From: Meghimatium bilineatum
Taxonomy: Eukaryota; Mollusca; Gastropoda; Stylommatophora; Philomycidae
Assembly: GCA_034231615.1 (NCBI GenBank)
Contig: CM067307.1
Coordinates: 1,518,001 to 1,582,000, forward strand
DNA length: 64,000 nt
Direction of reading: 5' to 3'
The notes beneath the pieces are model-generated. The model saw nothing but the letters and a program-made list of their open reading frames with translations, was not told the DNA's origin and did not search any database. The first letter of the stretch is position 1, and every line of letters begins with the position of its first letter. Of this stretch, positions 23,500 through 34,610 are shown one piece after another. The translations under genes and the position numbers were made by a program.

Positions 23500-24420
23500 G
23501 TAAAACTATGGAAACCCCTACTGCCCTCAGGGCAAAAACACTTGATCACCTAGACACCCAACATCCTAGCTCACAGTGGATTCACGTCTTGACAAATGGA
23601 TCATCAGAGGGTGTAGTAAAGAAAGGAAGAGCTGGGATACTAATATTCATACCAAACACCTCAAAACTAGAACTCTCAATCGCTACTGGCAAATTATCAA
23701 CAAACTACAGGGCAGAGCTATAAGCAACCTTAGTAGCATCAAAAGCTCTAGAGGAACAGAGACTCAAAACGAGCTAATATAGTCTTCTTGTGTGACTGCA
23801 TGTCAGTTCTCCAGACTATCCAAAATGAACCTAATGATCTAACAAAAACAACTGTAGAACTTCTAAATCAACTGTCTGCTAACAATAAAGTTGTGCTGCA
23901 GTGGATCCCTGCACACTGTAGAATAGCAGGAAATGAAGCAGCTGACAGACTGGCTAAAACAGGTGCAAAAAAGGAACAATTCTAGCACATAATTTCACTG
24001 ACTGAAGCAAAAATTCTCATCAACAGAAAGCACAAAATATAGATGGAGTCAGAGAACAGGTAGCAACTTTCCACATGACCCAGTTCTAAAGCTAAGCAGG
24101 CCACAGCAAACCACAATTATTAGGCTTCGCACAGGACACTGCAGACTACAGAACTCATTCTACAGACATGCCCACTTCGATGATGTGAGTAATAAACTAT
24201 GGCTCCAAGAGACAGACCTGAAGGTAAAGCTGTGGGGCAACCGTGAGGACCTCCTGCCGACGACTGAATTCATGGAGGCGACCGACCTTCCTGTATAGAC
24301 TTATGAACATAGAAAACTGTGGGGCAACCGTGAGGACCTTCTGCTGATGACTGAATTCATGGAAGTGACCCCCATCGAAGACAGCACCGTGTAGTGGTGA
24401 TGGGGCTCAGTTCAGCCATC
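23500..24420 (+). mobile_element. RNase H-bearing LINE fragment
   Basis: RNase H is readable in two frames. First comes WIHVLTNGSSEG (the usual catalytic Asp of TDGS is Asn here), with STNYRAEL nearby. After a frameshift, 23788-23985 has FCDCMSVLQTIQNEP-like sequence (an Asp kept in CDCMS) and IPAHCRIAGNEAADRLAKTG. The C-terminal end WGNREDLLPTTEFME (near 24235) is followed by a second, partial copy of the same segment (near 24318), a local duplication. Several stops make it inactive. Confidence 0.8.
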
Positions 24421-24770
24421 AGGGGCTGGAAACTAAGACTGGTCGGGCAGTCCCACTTGAGCAGGACCATAGTCCTGCCCAAGTAAGCAGTGCTGAGACG
24501 GAGGCATCCAGCCAAAAGACGCACAGATAATCAGGATGCACGCACAAATCACAATGGAAACATGTCTGTATCTATTAATAGTTACGGTGCCTGCCCTGTG
24601 GCGGACGTTCAGGCAGGGACGGTGCCGGGCCCAATATCTCGAAAGGGCCCAACCTCAGTTACTGGAAGTCCTTCTCAATTGTGCCGAGGAGGCAAGGGAA
24701 TAGAGCTACTGGCCAAACAAACCAATGACCAATAAAAATAATGCACGTCAAAGTAAGAAATAGGTCATGG
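24421..24770 (+). other. LINE 3' flank / low-information stretch
   Basis: Contains AGCAGGACCATAGTCCTGCC, a self-complementary phrase also seen within the SINE near 11105. It probably comprises LINE 3' UTR and a SINE remnant. No gene is supported. Confidence 0.35.
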
Positions 24771-25030
24771 CGTAACAAACACGTCAAAGATGACATGACG
24801 TGTAACAAACACGTCAAGGTGTAACAAAACCCCAAGGTGTAACAAACACGTCAAGGTGTAACAAAACCCCAAGGTGTAACAAACACGTCAAGGTGTAACA
24901 AAACCCCAAGGTGTAACAAACACGTCAAGGTGTAACAAAACCCCAAGGTGTAACAAACACGTCAAGGTGTAACAAAACCCCAAGGTGTAACAAACACTTC
25001 AAGGTGTAACAAACACGTCAAGATGTAATG
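24771..25030. repeat. 37-bp tandem repeat
   Basis: About six copies of GTAACAAACACGTCAAGGT joined to GTAACAAAACCCCAAGGT. The 37-bp unit is thus made of two related 18-19-bp halves. A similar GTAACATAxACGTCAAGAT repeat occurs at 40195-40330 before the same dispersed block. Confidence 0.93.
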
Positions 25031-25190
25031 AGATGTCGTATATTACGTTCATTGAACATACAAAAAAACATCAGACTTAATAAGTCGAGGGGGCTTATAC
25101 AAAGCATTTCAGAAGATCAGCTGCCCACCTATCCTCCTAAGTATAGCTTCTTCATTGCACATTCCATATTCCACATAAGCCATGAAAGGG
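25031..25190 (+). repeat. dispersed repeat block, copy 1
   Basis: About 150 bp highly similar to 40330-40480 in the same orientation. Shared phrases include GAGGGGGCTTATACAA versus GTGAGGGCTTATACAA, GATCAGCTGCCCACCTATCC and CTTCATTGCACATTCCATAT. In both places a TAACA-type minisatellite precedes it and another array follows. Confidence 0.8.
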
Positions 25191-25768
25191 CATGACTTTG
25201 TGTTACTGTCATATCTGCGTGATTTTGTGTTACTGTCATATCTGCGTGACTGTGTGTTACTGTCATATCTGCGTGTTTTGGTGTAACTGTTATATCTCCG
25301 TGACTTGGTGCTACTGTCATATCTGCGTGACTGTGTGTTACTGTCATATCTGCGTGACTGTGTGTTACTGCCATATATGCGTGACTTTGTGTTACTGTCA
25401 TATCTGCGTGACTTTGTGTTACTGCTATATCTGCGTGACTTTGTGTTAGTGCCATATCTGCGTGACTTTGTATTACTGGCATATCTGCGTGACTGTGTTA
25501 CTTTTATATCTGCGTGACTGTGTGTTACTGTCATATCTGCGTGACTTTGTGTTATTGTCATATCTGCGTGACTGTTTATTACTGCCATATCTGCGTGACT
25601 GTGTGTTACTGCCATATCTGCGTGACTTTGTGTTACTGTCATATTTGTGTGACTTTGTGTTAGTGCCATATCTGCATGACTGTGTGTTACTGCCATATTT
25701 GTGTGATTTTGTGCTACTGTCATATCTGCGTGACTTTGTGTTACTGTCATATCTGCGTGACTTTGAGA
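25191..25768. repeat. 27-bp minisatellite array
   Basis: About 21 copies of a unit such as GACTTTGTGTTACTGTCATA plus TCTGCGT. Because 27 is a multiple of 3, open frames appear in both directions; these are not proteins. Confidence 0.96.
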
Positions 25769-26192
25769 AAACCTTTAGAATACCACAACCTACTTAGCAA
25801 ACGAAATAGTTGTTACAACCCGGTGTGATATCTTCGTTAATGTCAAATTTATTACCTTTAAACTGTTCTTTAAGTTTTTCAAAAAGTAAAAACTCCGATG
25901 TAAGGTGGAGGATTGTCTTGAAGGAACGGCAACATTTAAATGCGCCGCTATCCCTCGTTTTCTGGTTACATTATTTCTTAGTTTGGTAAGGTGTTCTTCA
26001 TAATAATAATAATTAATTAACACCATAATCTCCCAAGGTCGTAGGTGTGCTTCACTGGAGACAACACAATACAAGTCTTCAAAGAGCTCTATCCTAGCCA
26101 TTCGGAGAAGTGTAGAACAAATGCACAGAACATTCCTTGATAAATCCAGGATTTTCTACGTCCCACCTCTGTCTTACACCCTGGATTTTTAT
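25769..26192. other. unassigned spacer
   Basis: AT-rich, with no supported gene. A 103-codon minus frame at 25790-26101 has no motif that I recognise. Confidence 0.4.
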
Positions 26193-26312
26193 TTGCAAAA
26201 TAATTTCATAATGTGATTAAATCTCATCTTTTTTGCAAAACAATTTCATAATGATGTGATTAAATCTCATCTTTTTGCAAAATAATTTCATAATGATGTG
26301 ATTAAATCTCAT
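26193..26312. repeat. about 40-bp tandem repeat, three copies
   Basis: Three copies of TTTTGCAAAATAATTTCATA followed by ATGATGTGATTAAATCTCAT. Confidence 0.85.
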
Positions 26313-26439
26313 TGCGAGGGAAAGATGCGAGGTTTGGAGTTTTAAGGGTGAAAGTGTGATACAAAACAGGGAGCAATAATGTTCTCAGAGAACGTAGATT
26401 CAATGAAGAATCGATCAAATCTTTATTATATTAGCGGAA

Positions 26440-26640
26440 TTAATTTACAAGCTATGATGACACGATGTAGACTTGTTGATGAACCTCTCTGGTATACGTG
26501 TGTGTGTGTGTGTGTGTGACCGTCCATTGCAGGCGATGATGACACGATGTAGACTTGTGTTGATCCATCTTTCTCGTATGTGTGTGTGTGGTGGTGGTTC
26601 ATTGCAGGCGATGATAACTAGAGTGCAGACTTGTGGTGAT
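26440..26640. repeat. TG microsatellite and 70-80 bp partial repeats
   Basis: Two to three diverged copies of a segment with GATGATGACACGATGTAGAC and a (TG)n tract (best at 26500-26516). Confidence 0.75.
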
Positions 26641-26895
26641 GCATCTCTCTAGTCTGTGCAATAACTGAAAAACCCAATCCTGGCATACAATCTCCTGCCA
26701 CAGTTTGGACACGTATGGTCAAGATTGGGTGTCTGCGTTTTTATTCTCTTTTCGGGCAGTACATTTCTTCTGTGCCTGTTGTGACCATACAAACACATTT
26801 GATGGTGTTGTTGTGACATACTTGACGTCTCTGATCTACAAGCTTCCAAGATATTCATCTTCGTTTAGAGACACATCAAGAGAGTCCTTGGATTT
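26640..26895 (-). mobile_element. zinc-finger-tailed LINE, 3' end fragment
   Basis: The minus frame 26649-26858 ends with CPNCGRRLYARIGFFSYC, the same C-terminal finger type as in the nested LINE at 13515-15295, here with the His ligands degraded. Upstream residues (RNVLPEKRIKTQTPNLDHT) fit the linker before the finger. Only about 250 bp of the element remain. Confidence 0.65.
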
Positions 26896-26903
26896 TTTTT
26901 ATT

Positions 26904-27412
26904 CCCACCGATGAGTCATTTTACCTTCATGAGCTCACCCACCGATCAGTCATTTTACCTTCATGAGCTCACCCACCGATCAGTCATTTTACCTTCATGA
27001 GCTCACCCACCGATCAGTCATTTTACCTTCATGAGCTCACCCAACGATCAGTCATTTTACCTTCATGAGCTCACCCACCGATCAGTCATTTTACCTTCAT
27101 GAGCTCACCCAACGATCAGTCATTTTACCTTCATGAGCTCACCCACCGATCAGTCATTTTACCTTCATGAGCTCACCCACCGATCAGTCATTTTACCTTC
27201 ATGAGCTCACCCACCGATCAGTCATTTTACCTTCATGAGCTTACCCACCGATCAGTCATTTTACCTTCATGAGCTCACCCAACGATCAGTAATTTTACCT
27301 TCATGAGCTCACCCACCGATCAGTCATTTTACCTTCATGAGCTCACCCACCGATCAGTCATTTTACCTTCATGAGCTCACCCACCGATCAGTCATTTTAC
27401 ATTCATTAACTC
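26904..27412. repeat. 34-bp minisatellite array
   Basis: About 15 copies of CCCACCGATCAGTCATTTTA plus CCTTCATGAGCTCA, with single-base variants such as CCCAACGATC. Copies are very uniform, which suggests recent expansion or homogenisation. Confidence 0.97.
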
Positions 27413-27900
27413 ATCCTACATCAGTTTTTTGGGATGCGTTAGCAAAGACATAGAAATAAATAACTAAAATGTCAGAAAGTGTCTGACAAGTGTCGCAGTA
27501 ACAATATAAATAAGTGATAAAGACACAATATCAAGTAATAATATTACTGTAATAGTAAAGTAAAGTTACCCATATTATTTATTAGCGATCTCACATTTCA
27601 GTGGCTCTGCTATATGAGGCGGTAGCCATCTCCTCTCCTTCGCAGTTTTTACTTCCAAAACTAGTGCGCTAAGCGCTGCGCTGCGCGGCTCCCTCGCGTA
27701 TATTAAATATTGCTGTATAATACTATCTATCAAATAAAAAAAGGAAATAATAAATACAATAAGTCGTTACTATTGTGTTTATTGTTATTAACTTGCTTAC
27801 ATTGTTGTATTATTTGATAGTTAGTGTTACAGGAACATTATTACTTGATTTAGTGTTTGTCGCTAGCCATCGGAACATGTTCGACTCATCTCAGTTATGT
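27413..27900. other. unassigned spacer
   Basis: Contains a local GC-rich patch, GCGCTAAGCGCTGCGCTGCG near 27665, unusual in this AT-rich window. No gene is supported; an open frame from 27775 is driven by the following repeat. Confidence 0.4.
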
Positions 27901-28078
27901 CTTATAGTGCGGAAGCTTGGAATATTGGCTGTAGTGAGGACCTTATCTCAATTATGTCTTCTAGTGCACACCGTGGTGATGTTTGAAATATTGGCTGTAG
28001 TGAGGACTTTATCTCAATTATGTCTTCTAGTGCACACCGTGGTGATGTTTGAAATATTGGCTGTAGTGATGACCTCAT
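27900..28078. repeat. about 66-bp tandem repeat
   Basis: Two full copies and part copies of a unit containing ATTGGCTGTAGTGAGGAC, CAATTATGTCTTCTAGTGCA and CACCGTGGTGATG. Confidence 0.9.
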
Positions 28079-28139
28079 TATCGTGTATTCTATCTTGCCA
28101 CTGTACTTGAGAAGTCACGACCTCTGGGAGACGCGATGT

Positions 28140-28640
28140 TTAATGTTAAAGCACACTTGGAGGCAACATAGATGTTTTTTCATCATCAGTTGCCGGATGG
28201 TGTAGGCCATCATGGCTCTCCACAGCTCTCTATCTCCAGTATTACGTATCAAGATCGTTGTTGTTTCCCTGCCATGCCTGGTTGTCACTGTCTAATATAT
28301 TCTCACGTTGTCCCCCTCTGTCTCTGTTGCCTTCAATCTTGCCTGTTGTGACTATGTTTTCCAAACCTGCCTGTCTTATGAAGTGGGCAAAAAATGAAGA
28401 TTGTCTTTTTCTTATATTATTGAATAAGCTCCTTTTCACATTTGACTCTTTCAACACCTCCACATTAGTTTTTCTGGCAGTCCATGGTATTCTCAGCATT
28501 CTTCTGTAGAACCAAATCTCTTGCTGCCTCTATTTCCCACTTTCCTGTTCGTGTATTGTCCAAGACTCGCACCCATATGTTAGTATAGGAGTTATATATC
28601 ACTGCAGAACTTTCTCACCTCTAATGACAAGGCCATATTA
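28140..28640 (-). mobile_element. LINE C-terminal fragment
   Basis: The minus frame 28242-28499 reads MLRIPWTARKTNVEVLKES, then FAHFIRQAGLENIVTTGKIE, then GGQRENILD. This matches the conserved C-terminal region after RT in endonuclease-type LINEs (WTDRxTNEEVL, FxGHxxR, GKIxGxRxRGRQR). No RT core is present and the fragment ends near 28640. Confidence 0.75.
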
Positions 28641-28807
28641 CACAGTATATTATGTTATGTATTATTATACAATATAAAATAATGATGTGGTTGTCATGGA
28701 CAAAATTGGAGCCAACTGTTGTGCCGAACTGGTCATAGGAAAAACTCATGCATCAAACAGTAATCGAAACAGGTCCGCTCAGATGGCACCCAATCGCTTT
28801 GCACCTT

Positions 28808-29022
28808 GATAATCTGTCGACTGAAGGTGCGAGCTTGAGAATCTTTCGACTGAAGGTGCGAGCTTGAGAATCTTTCGACTGAAGGTGCGAGCTTGAGAAT
28901 CTTTCGACTGAAGGTGCGAGCTTGAGAATCTTTCGAATGAAGGTGGGAACTTGAGAATCTTTCGACTAAAGGTGCGAGCTTGAGAATCTGTCGACTGAAG
29001 GTGCAAGCTTGAGTATCTGTTA
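28808..29022. repeat. 29-bp minisatellite
   Basis: About seven copies of AATCTTTCGACTGAAGGTGC plus GAGCTTGAG. Confidence 0.95.
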
Positions 29023-29580
29023 CATGTCGGTTCTACAGTGAACTATTTTGTCTTCTCATTTGCAAGTCTGGAGTTGTTGCTGTCTCCTCTGACTTAAGTG
29101 AACTGTCCTCTACAGCGTTACCACCCAACATTTAGAAAAGTCTCAAGTTCGGAGGACAAAAAATATAAATATATATAAATTTGGAACAATCAATATGTTA
29201 AAATAAACACTGAACTTGTAGACTAAGAAATAACTTCATTACACAAGTTACAACAGTTTAAACATCAACAATTGAATCATAGTCCTCCACATCGTCATCT
29301 TTGAGTCGCGTTACTGAAGTTCACTGTCTCTGTCTATTCTTCACTCTTTCTACATAATGTTGATGACAACGCCTTCTGTAACATCAGCAATTAGAGTATT
29401 TGGTGTCCACGAGTGACACTCATAATTATTTCTTGCAATGACATGTTTAGCCAAAAATCGGGTTGTTACTGTAACAGAATGCAATCTATTAGTTGGTGTT
29501 GTTTTCACTATATTTACTTGTGAAATTATTCTTTCTACTCATGCTGATGAATGTGGAAGAAGCCATTAACTCACACATAA
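29023..29580. other. unassigned spacer
   Basis: AT-rich. Its upper half may be the downstream continuation of the minus-strand zinc-finger-like remnant at 29585-29755, but I cannot read a frame through it. Confidence 0.3.
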
Positions 29581-29584
29581 AGTT

Positions 29585-29755
29585 TGAAAGGATCAGATTG
29601 TATCCACTCCTTTAGCTCTTCGTCTTCGAGCCATTCACTACAAAATGGTTGCTTATACCTTGTCTTTATTGTTTTACGTCTCATACACGGACTCAATCAT
29701 GATGATGATGACGCAATACTTGAACCACCACATTCGTTATTTTCTTCCATAGATT
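29585..29755 (-). pseudogene. possible hAT/ZBED-type protein N-terminal remnant
   Basis: On the minus strand a frame begins MEENNECGGSSIASS, goes through an acidic/serine-rich stretch and reaches RYKQPFCSEWLEDEELKEWI. That phrase resembles the KFxxEWLxDxELKxWL start found before a zinc finger in hAT-related proteins. The expected CxxC finger does not follow in frame. It may be an old transposase fragment or a coincidence. Confidence 0.35.
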
Positions 29756-30526
29756 ATATCCTTAATAATTATACAAGATATAGGCTATAGATTCAGTAAA
29801 TAAACAACACAGTCATAAAATGTGATTATTTTTTAAAGCACAATTCATATACAGATTAGAGTGATTGAGTGAGAATTGCTACTATTTTTACATATAGCAC
29901 TATTACCTAGCTTTCAGTACGACACCAATTATTGAAATCCAGAAGGGTCGACGAAGTAAATTGAAAATAAACGTGGGAAAGTAATTAAAAACTAAAACGC
30001 AACACACAAAAACAGAACTTATTGCGGAACAATAATTTAATTTTTTCTTTAAGTTTTTTTCTTTAAGAAATTGGTAAAATATAAGCCAAGTTTTTAAGAC
30101 AATAACTTAAGGTCTGATCGAAAAAGCCAAGAACTTTGGAAAAAAACCAAGCGGTGGTAACCCTGGTCCTCTAGTTCTTAATTCAATCTGTTTTTGTCAT
30201 ATGCTCCCTGACACAGATTGTTAATCGTACATTCTGGAACACTCACTTAATTTTGTGTTCTCCTTACGTGCGTTGCATTCACACGTAGCCTTCCAGATTT
30301 TTCTATTTGTATTTTTATTCTGATCAGATTTTCCTCTATAAGCTCTTCCTCTAACTAAACCTTATTTTAAAATATCATCTTTTTGGGGTTTTTGCACACG
30401 GTCCCGTAATTTTAATGTGTTAGTCATTGTCAAATGTGCAAACAGCTCATTAACGTCACTCTCAACTAATCAACCAATTATCCCAACTTAATGTATCTGT
30501 CCCTTTCTTTCATTAACACATCGTTA
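29756..30526. other. unassigned AT-rich spacer
   Basis: No motif, repeat or RNA gene that I can support. Confidence 0.4.
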
Positions 30527-32366
30527 CTACTCCTGTGTTTCTACTCCTGTGTTTCTACTCCTGTGTTTCTACTCCTGTGTTTCTACTCTGTGTTTCTACT
30601 CTGTGTTTCTACTCTGTGTTTCTACTCTGTGTTTCTACTCTGTGTTTCTACTCTGTGTTCCTACTCTGTGTTTCTACTCTCTGTTTCTACTCCAGTGTTT
30701 CTACTCTGTGTTTCTACTCTCTGTTTCTACTCCAGTGTTTCTACTCTGTGTTTCTACTCTCTGTTTCTACTCCAGTGTTTCTACTCCTGTGTTTCTACTC
30801 TGTGTTTCTACTCTGTGTTTCTACTCTGTGTTTCTACTCTGTGTTTCTACTCCTGTGTTTCTACTCTGTGTTTCTACTCTGTGTTTCTACTCCTGTTTTT
30901 CTACTCTGTGTTCCTACTCTGTGTTTCTACTCTCTGTTTCTACTCCAGTGTTTCTACTCCTGTGTTTCTACACCAGTGTTTCTACTCCTGTGTTTCTACT
31001 CCTGTGTTTCTACTCTGTGTTTCTACTCCTGTGTTTCTACTCTGTGTTTCTACTCTGTGTTTCTACTCTGTGTGTCTACTCCTGTTTTTCTACTCTGTGT
31101 TCCTACTCTGTGTTTCTACTCTCTGTTTCTACTCTGTGTTTCTACTCTGTGTGTCTACTCCTGTTTTTCTACTCTGTGTTCCTACTCTGTGTTTCTACTC
31201 TCTGTTTCTACTCCAGTGTTTCTACTCTGTGTTTCTACTCTGTGTTTCTACTCTGTGTTTCTACTCCTGTGTTTCTACTCCTGTGTTTCAACTCTGTGTT
31301 TCTACTCCTGTGTTTCTACTCCTGCGTTTCTACTCTGTGTTTTTACTCCAGTGTTTCTACTCCTGTGTTTCTAATCCTGTGTTTCTACTCCTGTGTGTCT
31401 ACTGCTGTGTTTCTACTCCTGTGTTTCTACTCCTGTGTTTCTACTCTGTGTTTCTACTCCTGTGTTTCTACTCTGTGTTTCTACTCCTGCGTTTCTACTC
31501 CTGTGTTTTTACTCCAGTGTTTCTACTCCTGTGTTTCTAATCCTGTGTTTCTACTCCTGTGTGTCTACTGCTGTGTTTCTACTCCTGTGTTTCTACTCCT
31601 GTGTTTCTACTCCTGTGTTTCTACTCCTGTGTTTCTACTCCTGTGTTTCTACTCCTGTGTTTCTACTCCTGTGTTTCTACTCCTGTGTTTCTACTCCTGT
31701 GTTTCTACTCCTGTGTGTCTACTGCTGTGTTTCTACTCCTGTGTTTCTACTCCTGTGTTTCTACTCTGTGTTTCTACTCCTGTGTTTCTACTCTGTGTTT
31801 CTACTCCTGTGTTTCTACTCTGTGTTTCTACTCCTGTGTTTCTACTCCTGTGTTTCTACTCCTGTGTTTCAACTCCTATGTGTCTACTCCTGTGTTTCTA
31901 CTCTGTGTTTCTACTCTGTGTTTTTACTCCTGTGCTTCTACTACTGTGTTTCTACTCTGTGTTTCTACTCTGTGTTTCTACTCCTGTGTTTCTACTCCTA
32001 TGTGTCTACTCCTGTGTTTCTACTCTGTGTTTCTACTCTGTGTTTCTACTCCTGTGTTTCTACTCTGTGTTTCTACTCCTGTGTTTCTACTCCTATGTGT
32101 CTACTCCTGTGTTTCTACTCTGTGTTTCTTCTTAGTGTTTACTCTGTGTTTCTACTCCTGTGTTTCTACTCTGTGTTTCTACTCTGTGTTTCTACTCTGT
32201 GTTCTACTCCTGTGTTTCTACTCCTGTGTTTCTACTCCTATGTGTCTACTCCTGTGTTTCTACTCTGTGTTTCTACTCTGTGTTTCTACTCTGTGTTTCT
32301 ACTGTGTGTTTCTACTCTGTATTTCTACTCCTGTGTTTCTACTCTGTGTTTCTACTCTGTGTTTCT
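30527..32366. repeat. 1.84-kb array of mixed 13- and 14-bp units
   Basis: Irregular alternation of TACTCTGTGTTTC (13 bp) and TACTCCTGTGTTTC (14 bp), with minor TACTCCAGTGTTTC and TACTCTCTGTTTC forms. The left half is richer in 13-mers and the middle (about 31560-31720) is almost pure 14-mers. Long open frames in all three forward phases (up to 528 codons) are artefacts. Confidence 0.97.
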
Positions 32367-32447
32367 TATCCTCAAGTTCTACTTATTTTCTGTCATTTTT
32401 CTTAATCTTAATATAGCAGTCTTTTATAATTTTATTAAGTTGTAAGA

Positions 32448-32930
32448 ATGTCAACTGTTACACGAGGATGTGTGTCAATTACTTGGATGTGTGTCAATTA
32501 CGATGATGGGTGTCAAGTACGAAGATGTGTTTCACATACAAGTATGTGTATCAAGTATGAGGATGTGAGTAAATTACGAGGAATGGGATACTTAACAACT
32601 AGGATGGATGTTAATAAGTACGAGGAATGGTTTACGCAATTACTAGGATGTGCGTCAAGTACGAGGATTGGGTTACTTAACAACTAGGATGGATATCAAG
32701 TACGAAAAATGGGTCACTAAACTATTAGGATTGGTGTCAAGTATGAGGAATGGGTTACTCAACTACTACGATGGGCGTGAAGTACTAGGAATGGGTTGTT
32801 TAACTACTAGGAACGGTCAAGTACGAAAAATGGGTCACTAAACTACTAAGATGGGTGTCTAGTACGAGGAATGAGTTACTCAACTACTTCGATGGGTGTT
32901 GAAAACGAGGAATGGGTTACGTAATAATAT
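32448..32930. repeat. diverged 35-41 bp tandem repeat
   Basis: About a dozen degenerate copies of GTACGAGGAATGGGTTACT followed by CAACTACTAGGATGGGTGTC-like sequence. It is older looking than neighbouring arrays because copies differ at many sites. Confidence 0.8.
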
Positions 32931-33637
32931 TAGAAAGACACAATTTTTATTTTTTGTATAGAGTGATCATTGCTGTAATACGGATGTTAATTTTGCAAAC
33001 CATGTGCAACCTTCATATGCAGATTACAGTAGCACGTGTAAATGACGTAATCAATGGTAAAATATGTTATGTGGTTTATGCTAATAGTATCAATAAACAT
33101 CGACGATGCATGTAACTTTTGTTGAGCTGGTAAGTTGTACGACCTGGGATTCACTGAAGAGAATTATGTTAAATTATAGCACACCCATAGTTATAAGTTC
33201 CACTTGCATACTCTTCACTCTTGCATGACTGTCAACCACAGTGGACGCCCGCGTTACAAAAGTTATTAATGATGTGAGTTAAGTACATCCCACATGGCAG
33301 TCAGTTTAACAACTCAATATTTATTAGACACTTATGAGTGACACAACGATCACGTTTGACAACTTTATATTGCGTTCTCCTGGCTCACATAAATTAACTG
33401 TTTCTCAATGAATATTAATTAAATCACACAAAATGTATAAAACATGACCAGATTTTAAGTAAATCTACTAGTCACTAACATTCACAACAATTTTGCTGTT
33501 CTCTCGGTTGAGTTTGACTCGTTTACAACCCAACAAGTAACAGTTTAGAACTTCACACGAGAATGGTATGTTTAATTACACATGTATTTACCCGCTACAT
33601 AATTGTCTTTTTTATTTACTGCTTAACTCTTCAGACG
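32931..33637. other. unassigned AT-rich spacer
   Basis: Nothing recognisable on either strand. Confidence 0.4.
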
Positions 33638-33925
33638 ATTCTTCTTCTTCGTCTGCGTTCATTCTTAAACTCCTGCAGATTAGCGGGTTGTAGTCCGGAG
33701 AACGGAATGCGATGTGTCATGGTTTACAGCACAGCTGCGATATCTGCGCCTTTCGGCCTGACACATCTGACTTCAGCATGGCTTTGGGTCACTGACCCTA
33801 TATGGGATGGGACAGCCAACTCCATCCCATAACCTCCTTAGTCGCCTCTTACGACATGCATGAAAGGTAAACAGTGTTGCTATTCTGTGCTCCCCGTTCG
33901 AGCCCCGGCAACACAAGGGCGAGAC
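33638..33925 (-). mobile_element. composite SINE-like block
   Basis: Begins on the + strand with a TTC-rich tail and the core TTGTAGTCCGGAGAACGGAA, shared with the SINE at 11052-11203. It continues with TGCGCCTTTCGGCCTGACAC, related to 12610-12660. A second part holds TTAGTCGCCTCTTACGACAT, a type of conserved SINE domain I associate with invertebrate SINEs, and a B-box-like CCGTTCGAGCCCCGGC. It may be one long SINE or two adjoining ones. Confidence 0.55.
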
Positions 33926-34189
33926 GATTCTAAAAGGCGATACCACTGTATCTACACATGCCTGCATCCGATATCTCAGTTTTGTAAAAACCTGGGTTTA
34001 GAATGAACACACTAAGGGTGCACATCATAGTGTCATTGTATACTTGTCCATACATGTCGTAGTAGACTACTAAGCAGAGCTGAAGGATAGACAGATGACA
34101 TATCACAGGTGAATCAATTATTGTCACTCCATGTCTTGTCTCAATTTTTTTTAACTTTTGTCTTCTGCTTTAATTATTTGCCATCTGTA
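33926..34189. other. unassigned spacer
   Basis: No feature supported. Confidence 0.4.
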
Positions 34190-34298
34190 CATCTGGTTAC
34201 ACGGAGGTGCTTTAGGCTAAGGTATATCTGGTTACCACGGAGGTGCTTTAAGTTAAGGTATATCTGGTTAACACGGAGGTGCTTTAGGCTAAGGTAGT
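34190..34298. repeat. about 36-bp tandem repeat, three copies
   Basis: Three copies of ATCTGGTTAACACGGAGGTG plus CTTTAGGCTAAGGTAT. Confidence 0.9.
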
Positions 34299-34610
34299 AA
34301 ACCACTACACACATCCGGAGTGCAGAACCTAAGGCATGCCGTTGATGGGTGTGGTCAACTACCTTGTGGCATCATCTGCAGTTATGTACGTTTTAACGTT
34401 TATTGTCATTGTTTTTTCCTTGGAACTAATAAACAGAACAGAGAGGGGGTAGGTGGAGATGGGCAAGTCACTGCTCCATGAAACTTGCCCATTCAAACAG
34501 TTTGTGTGTGTCAAAACTAATGACGTATGTGTCTCGGCAATTTAGACTTGTCTGCTTCATGACTGTATATAACAACGCAAACAATCATCGCTAATATTTA
34601 ATAGTTATTT
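34299..34610. other. unassigned spacer
   Basis: No coding or mobile-element signal. It lies upstream of the lectin gene but no regulatory motif is evident. Confidence 0.4.

Noticed and set aside
23097-23549. 150-codon minus-strand frame with SQISGYS repeats
   Set aside because: It is antisense to a LINE RNase H tail and its tandem 3' repeat, and shows no independent motif.
25109-25750. 213-codon minus-strand frame with AVTHSHADMTV repeats
   Set aside because: By-product of a 27-bp minisatellite; + strand frames are open too.
30527-32366. Telomere-like tract
   Set aside because: Units of 13/14 bp do not match TTAGGG or other known animal telomere repeats, and the array is internal.
30491-32445. 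Open frames up to 528 codons rich in F, L, Y, S, V and C
   Set aside because: All three forward phases are open through a 13/14-bp array, which is expected from the unit and not from coding constraint.
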